From Schizochytrium sp. TIO01 (Eukaryota; Sar; Bigyra; Thraustochytrida; Thraustochytriidae), in contig SMSO01000031.1 in the NCBI GenBank assembly GCA_004764695.1, forward strand, positions 8,804,761 through 8,868,760: DNA of 64,000 nt. Direction: 5' to 3'. The position numbers and the translations under genes were made by a program. Position 1 is the first letter of the stretch. Each line of letters opens with the position of its first letter. Shown in pieces: positions 39,887 to 50,383 of the stretch. The notes beneath the pieces are model-generated. The model was not told where the DNA came from, did not search any database, and saw only the letters and a list, made by a program, of their open reading frames with translations.

Positions 39887-42016
39887 TTACGACCATTGAG
39901 TGTGATGAGGGGCTTGGCGTTGAGGAGGAGGAGGCGGAGGAGGAGGCGGTGCCTGCCCATACTGACCATATTGTTGTACCCCATTGTAAGTTGAGCTCTG
40001 AGGAGGTGGAGGCGGCGGAGGTGGTGGCGTTGACTGTCCATACTGAGGGGTTCCGTTGTACAAAGTCCGCGGAGGCGGAGGGGGTTGCTGTTGCTGTTGT
40101 TGATACGGATAATTTCCGTAGCCCTGAGCAGCTTGCGAATGCGGTGGAGGCGGTGGGGGAGGGGGCGTAGAATTCCTCGTCGGAGCAGACCTCATTGGTA
40201 TGCTGCGATTGGATGCACCCCTTGCAGGAGGCTGTCGACTGGGCGCCTGTCGGCCAGGTGGTTGTCGTGCAGGCGGGGGGGGTGCTCTAGAAGGAGGTCC
40301 AGAGTGATGCGAAGATACGGATGACTGATGCGAAAGCGGAGGAGGTGGCGTTGAAGACGTTGAGCTTGAGTTCGAAGGCCGAATCTCTGGTTCGCCTTGA
40401 GGAACGTACGGTGCTGGCATCGGAATATGTGGCGCTCCATAACGAGGGTCCTGACTCTGCATAGGAGGCTGCGAGTTGTGATTCTGCGCATACTGGGGAG
40501 ACGGTGTCGGAGCCATAATGTGCGACGGGGGCTGCTGCTGCTGCTGGTGTGGAGACGGCACTGGTGGTTTGTAGGTTGGGTTCTGTTGGGGAGGAACTAC
40601 ATGTTTATTTTGGGTATCATCGTCGCCATGGTGGCGGTGGAACATGCCGGAGAACTTATGACGATGTATACCACTCGGAGGAGGCGTTTGAGACCTCGAC
40701 GAAGACCTTGACGAGGATCTCGGTACGGGGTTGGAGCCATCGTCGTTCATCGTAGCGTTGTGGCCGTAGTGAGGGTTCGCCATAGATACGTGGCGCCCCT
40801 GCTGGCTGCCTGCAGGAGGATGGTATCCAGCCCCAGCCATGACGTTGTTAGAGTATCCTGAGTGCTGCGCAGGTTGCTTGGGCTCGCGGCGCGAGTGAGC
40901 AAATTGCGGAGCTGCCATAATATTGGAGTGGTTTGAGTGTTGTGCAGCCTGCTTCGGTTCGTGACGAGAGTGATTGAACTGTGGTCCTGCCATCGAAAAC
41001 TTGTGCGGCTTGGGCTGCGCCTTTGCGACTGTGGGATCTCCGTTCTGAGCTCTTTGCTTACGAGCCATAGCCTTGGCTTGGATCTGGGCCATCATATCGT
41101 TCGCTGGTGCTGCAGGCTTGGGAGCAGCAGCAGCTGCTGCTGCTGGGGCTGATGATGGGCCTGGGTTTTCAGGCAGGTCAGACTTCTTGAGTTTATTTTT
41201 GTTAAAACCTTGGATGCTTGCAAGAAGCGGGTTTCCGCCGGCTGCTGCTGTAGCTGGAGGCGCGGGAGCTGCTTGGGGCTGCTGCTGCTGAATATGTTGA
41301 GCAGGTTGTTGTTGATATTGCTGGGAGGGTGGAGGCTGGTAAGCGGGAGCAGGAGCAGCGGGTGCAGGAGCAGGGGCTGAGGCTGCACCACTACCAAAGA
41401 AGTCTTGGGGCAAGCTCACACCGTCTCTCTGAGCTGCTTGAGCAACAGCTCCTTCAGGTAGCCCTGCCTTAAGCATCTTAGCGTACTTGTCAAATTGAGG
41501 ATTGCTTTGAGCTGCGGCCTGAGCTTGAGCTACGACACCTGAGGATGCAGAAGGAGCAGCTGCAGAAGATCCCATACCTCCTGAAGAAAAGAAGTCTGCG
41601 GGCAAGCTCACACCATCACGTTGAGCAGCCTGTGCTACAGCACCTTCAGGGAGTCCCGCCTTGACCATTTTATGGTACTTGGCAAAAAGAGCATTGTCTG
41701 CTTCGCTCGGAGGAGGCGGCATCGGCTGTTGCTGTTGTTGCGGCTGTTGTTGATATTGATGTTGCTGTGGCATTTGCTGGCCTCCTGGAAATCCAGGATT
41801 CTGTGCAGCATTCCCGGGTCCAGAGTTCTGCTCTCGAGGAGCAGAGATGTATCCTGAGGGTACAGCACCTTGGCTTCCAGATCCGTCAAGAAGTCTTGTT
41901 TCGGTCCAGCCGTCACCGCAGTCCTCGAGGAACTCCAAAGTTTGACCTTGGCGCACTGTCAAAAGAGACTGCGCAGGGTCTCCCTGAAAATCATACAGCA
42001 CGTCAACAACGCGCAT
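39887..42016 (-). CDS. SH3 / KMxKAGLP-repeat / WH2 / polyproline actin-regulator-like protein
   Basis: 709 aa, ATG at 42016. Order: SH3 domain 1-60 (VLYDFQGD, GDGWTETRL, GAVPSGYI); a Gln-rich linker; two near-identical 35-residue repeats (107-143 and 173-207) with KYxKMxKAGLPEGAVAQAAQRDGVSLPxDFF; a WH2 actin-binding motif (262-285, NPLLASIQGF...KLKKSDLP); and a second, weaker WH2-like piece (307-325, DMMAQIQAKAMARKQR). A set of short His/Ser/Lys repeats follows (REPKQ-AQHS, about 340-400), then about 270 residues of proline-rich sequence with PPPPPPP runs up to the C-terminus. The KMxKxGxPxGAV pattern is seen in WASH-complex subunit CCDC53 and related actin proteins. WH2 plus polyproline suggests G-actin and profilin binding. 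No acidic Arp2/3-binding tail follows; the protein ends HHTQWS. Function inferred, exact family unknown. Confidence 0.85.
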   Translation of the reverse strand: MRVVDVLYDFQGDPAQSLLTVRQGQTLEFLEDCGDGWTETRLLDGSGSQGAVPSGYISAPREQNSGPGNAAQNPGFPGGQQMPQQHQYQQQPQQQQQPMPPPPSEADNALFAKYHKMVKAGLPEGAVAQAAQRDGVSLPADFFSSGGMGSSAAAPSASSGVVAQAQAAAQSNPQFDKYAKMLKAGLPEGAVAQAAQRDGVSLPQDFFGSGAASAPAPAPAAPAPAYQPPPSQQYQQQPAQHIQQQQPQAAPAPPATAAAGGNPLLASIQGFNKNKLKKSDLPENPGPSSAPAAAAAAAPKPAAPANDMMAQIQAKAMARKQRAQNGDPTVAKAQPKPHKFSMAGPQFNHSRHEPKQAAQHSNHSNIMAAPQFAHSRREPKQPAQHSGYSNNVMAGAGYHPPAGSQQGRHVSMANPHYGHNATMNDDGSNPVPRSSSRSSSRSQTPPPSGIHRHKFSGMFHRHHGDDDTQNKHVVPPQQNPTYKPPVPSPHQQQQQPPSHIMAPTPSPQYAQNHNSQPPMQSQDPRYGAPHIPMPAPYVPQGEPEIRPSNSSSTSSTPPPPLSHQSSVSSHHSGPPSRAPPPPARQPPGRQAPSRQPPARGASNRSIPMRSAPTRNSTPPPPPPPPHSQAAQGYGNYPYQQQQQQPPPPPRTLYNGTPQYGQSTPPPPPPPPPQSSTYNGVQQYGQYGQAPPPPPPPPPQRQAPHHTQWS

Positions 42017-43897
42017 CTCGCAATTATTTATCTAGAGATACTGTGACCCTGAATTAAGCTCGAAAACCCTTACACGAAGCTGCAAGATATCGTCCGTAAA
42101 AGCTCGGCACTTTCCGACGCACGTCCAGAGGTTTCTGAGGATAAGCTGCCCACAAGTTAAGTTAATGAGGCGCTAGCTCGAGATTTTGCGTTCACTCGCT
42201 TGCTGCCTTGCTACTTTGCTCGATCAATCGGTATCCCAGCCAGTACAGGTACGGTGGAGCCTGTGGAGGGGGGTTGGTTCTTTCGGTGACCGCGCTCCGT
42301 TCCTGGGCGGACTCGCTCAAGAGATTGGGGAATTGCAATCTGACGCGGAGCGATCGAGATTAGCTTCGGCTCAAGATTTCTTTCTTTCCTGCTATCAATT
42401 GTCTATTGATCTATTTAATGTCTACTTTCTGATTCACCTATTTTCCACTTGCGCTTCTGCCCCAAAGTGAGTTATACTTGGATAGCCTATAGTGTCACAC
42501 TCTGTCAATACTCGAAGAGGACTGACTAGGACTCACATAAGTCGCTTTATGCCCTTCGATGAAGATCTTCTCATCGAGCAGCGTTATGAATTGGTAACGT
42601 TGTAGAACAAAAAGGTCAAAGGTCAAGGGAGCGCTTTGCGGGGTCCACTAGATGATTGATTGCCGTCACCGCGAAAGTCAGCATTGGAGAACAATCTGCC
42701 ACCACATGCACCGGGGATAGGTGAGCGCCACGTGGCGTTTTAAGGCGCCAACACAGCAATGTAGCGCATTTCCTCCACGAGAATCACTCACTGGCACTGC
42801 GAGAACTTTGCTGCCGGGAAAACCCTTGCACTTATGCACTAAATACTACGCCCATAGGGAGTGTGATCCCGTCGCAAGAATGCCCTCTGTGCAGTATGAA
42901 ACTATCCAAAGACCGGGTCACGAATTGGAGAACTTGTAGAGCCAGATGTACTTTTCACGCGCAGATTTTTTTTACGAGTGCATACATGTCTTTTAATTAA
43001 AAGTGAAAAGAACTCTTATTGGTAAGAAAAGTTTTGACATGAATGAATGAATATGAATGAATGATTAATTACTCTTTTGTTTTTAGAAGCTGTCTTGTTC
43101 CGGCCCACAAAGCTTCTCAGAAGTCGCGTGGACGACTTTGACCACTTGGAGGTCTTCACCGTGTTTGTGGCAGGCCACAAGCAATAGAGGCTAAGTATCA
43201 AGAAGACACCACCTCAAGTCGTTTGCCACGGAGTTGATGAACGCAAGGCCATCCTCAGGAGCGCCATGTTTGCCTCATTGCTACCGTTCTTCTCAAAATT
43301 TATGCTTTACTTAAACACTGTTCTTCTTAAACTTTACATGCTTTACTTAATTGCTGTTCTTCTTAAACTTATGCTTTACAGCTCAATCTTTTTCCTTCAC
43401 TTAGCCTGACTGACTCCTACTGTTCTCCTCAAACTTTATGTTCTTCCTGAACTTTATGTCTTGCTCAATGTTATTCACACTGTTCTGCTCAAAGTTTATG
43501 TCTTCTCAAAGGTTATGTATTCATTCTACTTACGAGTACGAGAGAAATCATGAATCCTCACATAGTTCTTCCACGGAATAGCTCTATTTAGGCGTTCTGT
43601 TCTCATTGCGCTCACAATTTGGCACTCACCTTTACAGTAAAATTTAGCATTCACATAAGCGAAGGCCATTCTCGTCCCAATGCGAAGCCACTGTACCTTG
43701 CAAGAGAATGATGGTTGACTTCTCGTTTTAATATTCAATTTCGTTCATTCCGTCAATGGAGTCTAACTCAACTATCCAACTGGTCGATACATTCACTTGT
43801 ATTTGAAACACCGCACTTCAGTGACTGAGCATATGTTGGTAGTAGTCTCATATCTTTGATTGGAATAACAAAAGACTCATTGAGCAAATCCTGAATC
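42017..43897. other. Gene-free stretch with degenerate minisatellite
   Basis: No coding gene recognised. From about 43290 to 43515 a degenerate repeat of CTGTTCTTCTTAAACTTTATG-like units runs with spacings of about 40-50 bp. The left end should hold the promoter of the SH3/WH2 gene, and the right end that of the UBA/F-box-like gene. Confidence 0.5.
43290..43515. repeat. Degenerate TGTTCTTCTTAAACTTTATG repeat
   Basis: At least six diverged copies of a TGTTCTyCTyAAACTTTATG core, alternating with TGCTTTACTTAA. Confidence 0.65.
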
Positions 43898-44635
43898 ATG
43901 GCTCTTCAAGCTTCTCGCGTGCACGATACCTTAACCCGCCTTGGCTTTGCTCCTGCAAAAGCACAAACAGCGCTTGGGGACTGCCATCAAAACTGTCTCA
44001 AAGGAGGAACAGGCAGTGAAAGCGGAGTCCCTCGCACTGAAGACTTGGACGATTTAAAAGGTAAGGCCGTGGCCCACAGAGGGTTCATGGGACCCTCTGT
44101 CTACAGTTTCGGCGGCTGGGAGCAAGATGAAAATGCAATACTAGCTCGAGTTATCGTCGTGAGGCCCTCCCCTCGTGCTGATCGATATATTGTGTACGCC
44201 CAGGCGGTGAGGAGGTCGAGCTTTTGCGATTTTTTGCAAGATCTTGAACTCGCTCTTGAAAGTCGTGCAAATTCTGCTAAACTAGTTGCTAAGACTGCCT
44301 CTGGAATCGATGATGATTGCGACTCTTCAGACCTACCAGATGTTGAAGATGTCATTGGGTCAGGGCCAGTTAACGCAGTCAAGTTCCATGGTGATATTAG
44401 TGAGGCAAGGCTTCAGGCGCTAGTGGCCTCTCATCTGCTCCGAGGCGAACTTTCTCAAGGAGGCCGAGCTCACCGTAGCCTGCCTACCATGCCGCGGGCG
44501 CTATGGTTGCTTGTGGCAGATATGCTGGAGCCCACAGCGATTCGCGCGGTTCTTGCAACATGCCGTATCTGTCGTACGTGGCGTCAAGACCGCGTTTTAC
44601 GCCAAGCTCTCGCTGCACGTGCAGCTTCGACATAA
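43898..44635 (+). CDS. Hypothetical protein with UBA-like N-terminus and F-box-like C-terminus
   Basis: 245 aa, ATG start, intronless. I do not recognise the whole protein. Residues 8-32 (VHDTLTRLGFAPAKAQTALGDCHQN) have the pattern of a UBA domain: a helix, a GF turn, a helix with Ala-Leu. The middle is acidic and uncharacterised, with the conserved-looking GFMGPSVYSFGGWEQDE and ILARVIVVRP. The C-terminal 50 residues (LPTMPRALWLLVADMLEPTAIRAVLATCRICRTWRQD) follow the F-box pattern LPxxxWxxxxxxLxPxxxxxxxxxCRxWR. If both calls hold, it may join ubiquitin binding to an SCF-type interaction. This is inference from short motifs. The coding status itself is well supported by length, start and composition. 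Confidence 0.7.
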   Translation: MALQASRVHDTLTRLGFAPAKAQTALGDCHQNCLKGGTGSESGVPRTEDLDDLKGKAVAHRGFMGPSVYSFGGWEQDENAILARVIVVRPSPRADRYIVYAQAVRRSSFCDFLQDLELALESRANSAKLVAKTASGIDDDCDSSDLPDVEDVIGSGPVNAVKFHGDISEARLQALVASHLLRGELSQGGRAHRSLPTMPRALWLLVADMLEPTAIRAVLATCRICRTWRQDRVLRQALAARAAST

Positions 44636-45670
44636 TGCTCTGCTATACCAGTGCTAGCTTGATGCATGGAAGATTTCATCTCTTCGTGGTTTGCTCATGA
44701 TCCCCTTCCCCTTCGCTGTTGGCTTATTGAATATAGCTGAGCGCTGAGCTAGCCTTTGGGGGCAAAGGAAACGCACTTCTCGCTGACTGGTCTTCTTCAC
44801 TCACCAGCGTACTGGTGAAAACATTCAGAATTTTTCTTTCTGAGTACTATTCACATACTTGGTTTACATCACCCAGGTAGATGTGTTTAAGTGTAATCTA
44901 TGACGCGTAGCATATTAGAGGATTAACAATTAATCGAAGCGGTACTTGCGAAGCTTGATTGTGAATGTCTTGATAAATCAAGCATTTTGATCCACAATAG
45001 CTCTGCAGGAAACAAGCGCTATTTTTGTTACATGTTTAATTCCTATGACTATAACTAATGAATAAATCAAATTTGGACAAATGATGAACCCATTATTATC
45101 TTATCTCTTAATGTTTTTAGAAGCCGGACTCCTCGACTTCTGTTGAAAATGAATTGCACTCTCTTTTTAATTGGTGTGCGTACACAAACCGAAAGATACT
45201 GAATTTCTAGTTTATAGCTGTATCCGATTTACGTAGGCAATACATAAATCTTATGAGTTATATTCCTGTAACTTGATCTTGACATCTTTAAATCAAATAA
45301 TTCTTGAAAAACCGCAGGTTTTCCCGGTGGTAGTTTGGCTCTTTTCTTCTTCTTTAAAGTCACTCTAATCGTAGAGCCCTTAGCGTGATTTCGCACCTAT
45401 CATCGCGTAAATTCTGCTCCTTCAGCGTTTTTGCCAAATTAAACTTCCCTCCGCCGCCTCCGAATACACTATTTGAGCCGCACCTTGAGACTACTTCATT
45501 GTACTATATATTCCAGCCTGTTCCGTTCCCACTCAATTATATAAAATCAAAAGAACACGAAGGAAGGTGAAGAACTTGAACTTCTGAAAGATAGACAACG
45601 CATCCAAACCTCAAGTCGCAAACCTTAAACTACAAAGTCCGAATCCCCGATCTGCAGAGTAGCCGCCGCA
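44636..45670. other. Spacer between the UBA/F-box-like gene and PSMD5
   Basis: AT-rich. TATATA at 45505-45510 and TATAAAA at 45539-45545 lie 125-165 bp before the PSMD5 ATG and may be promoter elements. No gene recognised. Confidence 0.5.
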
Positions 45671-47428
45671 ATGCCATCTGCAGATTCCTCTACCTCCTCG
45701 GCGTCCTCAAACCCTAGCTCCTGGGCTCTCGTCGAGGCTTTGGGTGCCGAGTGTCGAGCTGTGGGCAGTCTTGGCTTTAGCCCTTCGGAATGGAATGCTC
45801 GCGCAACACAGTTTCTGCAGCACGTGCCACTTCATGAACTGCTTGGAATGCTAGAATCTTCGAGCAAGAGCGGCGACTGGTCCAGAGTAGACCTCGTTGC
45901 TGATGTCCTGAGGCACCTGCTGCGAGCGCCTGTTGCTCAGGCCCAGCTCTCTGACGCTGGTCTGGCGCCACGACTTGCTCAGGGCGTACGGCATCCACTC
46001 GAGAGTGTGCGCAGGCTTGCCGTGAGGCAGATCAGATCCCTTGGTGTCGCAACCTTTCGTGACAATGAATCTCGTAAAGCTTTAAGTTTGGCTCTTGCGA
46101 AATCCCTTCATGACGAGGATACCGGGATTGCAAGTGAGGCTTCGGAAGCACTTGCGGCACTCGCGACGGAGGATCTTGATGCTGCTCTCGAAGCTTTGCG
46201 CAAGGCCAATTCAAGCTCAGACTCTGGATCAGAAGACGATGGTGTGGCATCTGCTGAGGAGTCAGTAGCACAATTGAGGGAGCTCCACATTTGTGCAAGG
46301 ATTGCAGCGGCATCTAATGAGGCGTTGAAGAAGGTGGCAGAGAGCGGCCTCTTGCAACCTCTCTTGGATATAGTACGTGGGGATGACATTTTGGCTCAGA
46401 TGAATGCATTGATTCTTGTACCGTTAGTAGCTGCAACTGATGCTGGTCTGGAGATATTGCAGAATGCCAGGGTTGTGGATATTCTTGCAGGAATGGCAGG
46501 GCTTGGCGCTGACCAAGACCCCATCCTTGGTGACGAGGCCCTGAGAGTAATGTCACAACTTTCTGCGAGGTCTTTGGCAAAAGGAGACTCTGAAGCTGCC
46601 CAGGAGCTGGCAAATAGCTTTTTATTGGCAATGAGAGAGAGGCTGGATTCCATGCCGAGTCCAGGCTCACCGCTTGCGCTCGGTGCAATGGAAATGCTTG
46701 GCGCATTTGCCGGGGCACAACCGCCTAGGAGCATGCACGCCGTTGTGGAGCCCTGGCGCCAGGATATTTTGTTGCCATGGATGCAAATTGCAGCAGTGAG
46801 TGCAGATCCTGGTAAGTCTGCCGGTCCGGCCTCTATTGCCATGGCACTTCGTGGCGGTGCACTTTTGGAGAGATCAAATGCCACAGAAGTGAATTTGCGA
46901 TACCAAAGCGCCGATGATGTGGCTTTCACAGCACTTCTTGAGGAGAGCGCGGTAAAACCATCTGATGATGATAGAGCTGAGGCAGCTGAGCTTGGCCGGG
47001 ACCTCTTCCTTGAGTATGGCAAGGCGTTACGTGAGAGAACCCGAGTAGGCGTGCCGGATCCTCGAGCACCTGCTGATGTTGTAAGCTTGGTTGTGGATAA
47101 GCTAAGAGAGCCAATCGACGAGCAGCGGTGCGCAGTTTTTGCTTTATTGCGTATTGTGGCATTGCAGGCCAAACCATGGGGTCTCCGTGCTATTTATGGC
47201 GCTGGAGCTGAAGTCGAACGTCAATTTCTTGATCGATCTTTGGCCATGTCAAAGGAAGCCAAGGAGTGGAGATTTGCTTTTCTTGAGGCTGTTCATGCAA
47301 GCCCATTTCGCGACGAGGTTCTTGGTGAGTCTCGTCTCAACATGCTTCGGGACTTTTTGCGACGCGGGCCGTTCCGCGGACCATCTTCGGCACCTGTTCC
47401 AGAGATCAGTCTTGGAGAGGCTGCTTAG
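45671..47428 (+). CDS. PSMD5: 26S proteasome non-ATPase subunit 5 (S5b) assembly chaperone
   Basis: 585 aa, ATG start, intronless. The protein is an alpha-solenoid of ARM/HEAT-like repeats over its whole length and matches PSMD5. Early region: QFLQHVPLHELLGML. Central repeats: LLQPLLDIVRGDDILAQMNALILVPLVA and ILGDEALRVMSQLSA. Well-conserved end: DEQRCAVFALLRIVALQAKPWGLRAIYGA (about 480-508), FLDRSLAMSKEAKEWRFAFLEAV (about 517-539) and LNMLRDFLRRGPF (about 554-566). PSMD5 helps assemble the proteasome base by binding the RPT1/RPT2 end and is released before the mature 26S particle. It is longer than the human protein (about 500 aa) because of an acidic/serine insert (about 178-200). AATAAA at 47457, 29 bp past the stop. 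Confidence 0.9.
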   Translation: MPSADSSTSSASSNPSSWALVEALGAECRAVGSLGFSPSEWNARATQFLQHVPLHELLGMLESSSKSGDWSRVDLVADVLRHLLRAPVAQAQLSDAGLAPRLAQGVRHPLESVRRLAVRQIRSLGVATFRDNESRKALSLALAKSLHDEDTGIASEASEALAALATEDLDAALEALRKANSSSDSGSEDDGVASAEESVAQLRELHICARIAAASNEALKKVAESGLLQPLLDIVRGDDILAQMNALILVPLVAATDAGLEILQNARVVDILAGMAGLGADQDPILGDEALRVMSQLSARSLAKGDSEAAQELANSFLLAMRERLDSMPSPGSPLALGAMEMLGAFAGAQPPRSMHAVVEPWRQDILLPWMQIAAVSADPGKSAGPASIAMALRGGALLERSNATEVNLRYQSADDVAFTALLEESAVKPSDDDRAEAAELGRDLFLEYGKALRERTRVGVPDPRAPADVVSLVVDKLREPIDEQRCAVFALLRIVALQAKPWGLRAIYGAGAEVERQFLDRSLAMSKEAKEWRFAFLEAVHASPFRDEVLGESRLNMLRDFLRRGPFRGPSSAPVPEISLGEAA

Positions 47429-48160
47429 AATGGTGTTCCACTGATGTTGCCCATGTAATAAATACCTTGTGTGGACCCACTTTAGCATGAGTTATCAAGT
47501 GACATAGTATAATAATTGCAATCCATTTGATACGTTGAGGAGAAAGATATACCTACTTTTCTCAGCTCAAGATAAATAAACAAATTAAATAATTAAATAT
47601 ACTCGGATGGGGCAACCTCACAACCTGAAGTACACGTATTTGTTTCAAATACAAGTCTAAGAAGAAGTTATTGTATAGAAGCGAAAGTAGGTCTTAGACA
47701 ACGACGGGTTCACCTGGCGGTGCGACCTGAATGAGAATAGACGAGGCGGAGTCATCACTTGCTTTAAGTCAGAAAGGCTAGTAAAATCACAGTTCTGTGT
47801 GGCATAGGTTGAGTGAGTCACCAATATTCTGAAAGCGGTTCTTGTGAAGGAGATACTTGCGGTTCTCTTTAACATTGAGAGTACGAAATGGGCGAAGGGA
47901 ACTTATCTGGCGCGTGCTTGATATTTGTTACGGCAGGTACGGTCCAGAGCTTGGTATTTACTATGGGCGCTTCGTAGGAATCTTCGAGGTATCGCAGGAG
48001 GTCTTTATTGGTAGGTACAATGAACTGTGTGAAAGAGAAGAGGTTAGTGATGTAAAGTATAAGTTGGTTTCGTTTTTGCTTGGTATCTAGAGTCACAACA
48101 TAATGTGTTCAAATAATATTACAAGAACTTAGGCCTGAGTTTATTCAATCTGGGTCTCCA
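47429..48160. other. AT-rich spacer after PSMD5
   Basis: PSMD5 3' UTR, then AT-rich DNA. From about 47860 coding-like fragments begin (WRVLDICYGRYGPELGIYYG, on the plus strand), perhaps the left part of the element described next. Confidence 0.4.
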
Positions 48161-49509
48161 GTTGATGGTTTGCAGAATTCCCCTACGGGTTCAACCTGTG
48201 AAATTCATCATGATGGCGGAGGAGAATATTGACATGCCTATTAATAAGTATGCAGATCTAGAGATTGAGGATGACACTTGGGGCCAACATAGCCTAGATT
48301 GTCGTTGCAAGTCCATTAAATTTATTCAAGTTGCACATAAAAGGTTTTTTGTGTGAAGATTGGAGATGCTCGTGAACGGTTTGATAGAATTAACAAGAAA
48401 GCTTGTTAGTGGTGGCCTTCGTGGAGACTGGAGCATGCTAAGCAGTATGATAAGGACTAGTTTTATGCTAGAGATGCTCGACGTGGCATCCTGCAAAGAT
48501 GTTTCGTGAAATGCAAAATATTAGTCTGTCCGCATTGCGATAGCCCAATTGACCATCAAACTGGTGAATGACTTGACATCAAAGCCACTGCCCCCAGCAT
48601 CGTCCAGAAAATTATGCGTAATTAAATCTCTCTTGCGAAAGAGTGATCAAAGTTTGGAGAGAAGAAGATCTACTAAAGATACCGTGACAAATATATACGA
48701 ATATCGGTCTTATGTGCCTCCTATCAGAGACAGCAACATGTTGCCCGCTGAGAAAACTTTTAGGAATGGCAATGTAGTGACGCTAAAGAAGATGGCTGGC
48801 ATGCTTCATACAAGTGACCTTTTGCCAATTTCTTTGCCAGAATTTCCTCAGAAACGTACTCAAGGATGTGTCAAGTCTGATATTCAGTTGGAACTCCGGC
48901 TTGATCATGCAATGATAAACTCGAGCTCAGGATCTTTACAACGTGTGTCTCAAACTCTCTCATGAATCTTTTCTTGCAGATGCTTCAAGAGAAACAGGTG
49001 AGTGTTGAGGAACGTCGTCGCGAGACAGTTTTCTTGATATCTTTTCGCACCAACATCAACGAGGACTTGAACATAGACTTGAAGAAAATTTCCAAGAATT
49101 CTCTCGAGCAACGTGAATTTGCCAAATTCAAGAAGAGTAATCCATCGCCCACTCTGCTGTTCCCTCATATGTAAAGAGAATCATGATGTCCCCTTTAGCA
49201 AGCCGTTGGACCTTGGTGATGCTGTGTTATAAAGATAAAACTCTCTATACATATGACCCTCTCAAAAAACGGGATGATGGTTGTCATGACGAAAGGATTG
49301 AGAGCATTCTCTGACAGCTCGAGTTGGACGAATCTAACTGGTCAGTCAAGAGATTCTCTGGTCATCAAGAGAATGGCTACGGCTGCGGAGTGTATATTAT
49401 GGCTGTAGTCAATGGTCTTTTGCATGGGGAAATCGATATTACAGCGCTTGCAGAGAGTATTATGCCACCCTATGGAAATGCTGACCTGATGGAACATCAG
49501 AGGTTGTAG
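48161..49509 (+). mobile_element. Decayed transposon-like region with broken Ulp1-type (C48) protease
   Basis: Several plus-strand coding-like fragments separated by stops and frame changes: 48162-48356 (with HSLDCRCKSIKFIQVAHKRF); a short zinc-knuckle-like piece near 48500-48570 (CFVKCKILVCPHCDSPIDHQTG); 48549-48965; and 48962-49174. Finally, about 49200-49509 reads RWTLVMLCYKDKTLYTYDPL, then a stop near 49313, then HQENGYGCGVYIMAVVNGLLHG. The last part has the C48 layout: W after the missing His (Arg here), Asp in YDPL, Gln-x-N-G-x-x-Cys-Gly. Ulp1-like proteases are often carried by eukaryotic DNA transposons. The copy is inactive (stop and lost His). The element class cannot be decided. 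Confidence 0.45.
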
Positions 49510-49863
49510 TTTGCGACTTTGCTGACATACTTCTGGACACAATCGATTTTACGCTTGCGAAAGCTTCTTCGACATGAGAGGAGCTTTTAAGCTCTTTCAT
49601 CCTTGACTTCAAGCCTCAATAATTCGAGAAAGGGGTTGTTGCGATTGTTCAAGAACCCTCTCCGGCTGTTGACGATTCCTTTGACACTATGTTAGAGAGT
49701 TCTATCAACCTATTTTGAAATTCGAAGGCTTCCAAACGCGTCTCCTCATAACGCTTACTAACGTTCTCTTCAAGTCCACCTTAGCACCTTAAAACTTCCT
49801 TAAATTATAAACCACTTTTCATGTTCTTCCAAGTTCCTTGATTAGAGATAATATGGATGTAGA
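49510..49863. other. Spacer between the element remnant and the foldback repeat
   Basis: Coding-like traces without an open frame. Nothing recognised. Confidence 0.4.
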
Positions 49864-50383
49864 GACCAGGGTGGTCTACTCTGGAACGAAACGGTCAAAT
49901 GCTACATAGAACCTTAACTTATCAGAGCAGGTGTAGAGTATGTACGAAGCTTTGAGAATTGTATAATGACCAAATACATCAAAATATTATCTCGGAAGTT
50001 AGCATTGACATTTATATGCCAAGACAGTTCAATCAATAATATTCTTTTCTTGAGCAGTTAAAGTTAAGAACAGAGCGTGATGGAACTTAGTGAAGGAGAG
50101 GTTCATTTAGCATTCAACCGTTTCGACCAAAATACCCGAAATGAACCTCTCCTTCACTAAGTTCCATCACGCTCTGTTCTTAACTTAAACTGCTCAAGAA
50201 AAGAATATTATTGATTGAACTGTCTTGGCATATAAATATCAATGCTAACTTCCGAGATAATATTTTGATGTATTTGATCAGTATACAATTCTCAAAGCTT
50301 CATACATACTCTACACCTGCTCTGATAAGTTAAAGTTCTATGTAGCATTTGACCGTTTCGTTCCAGAGTAGACCACCCTGGTC
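49864..50383. mobile_element. Foldback element: 245-bp inverted arms, 30-bp spacer
   Basis: Arm 1 (49864-50108) and arm 2 (50139-50383) are inverse complements over 245 bp with six mismatches by eye, four of them C/T transitions. The ends are themselves palindromic (GACCAGGGTGGTC). The spacer 50109-50138 contains AGCATTCAACCGTTTCGACC, which resembles AGCATTTGACCGTTTCGTTCC at 50344-50364 within the arm, so the middle may be an internal copy of the end. There is no coding capacity, and no clear target-site duplication at the edges. It could be a foldback or MITE-type element, a hairpin RNA source, or an inverted duplication. The mismatches argue against a simple assembly artefact. Confidence 0.85.
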
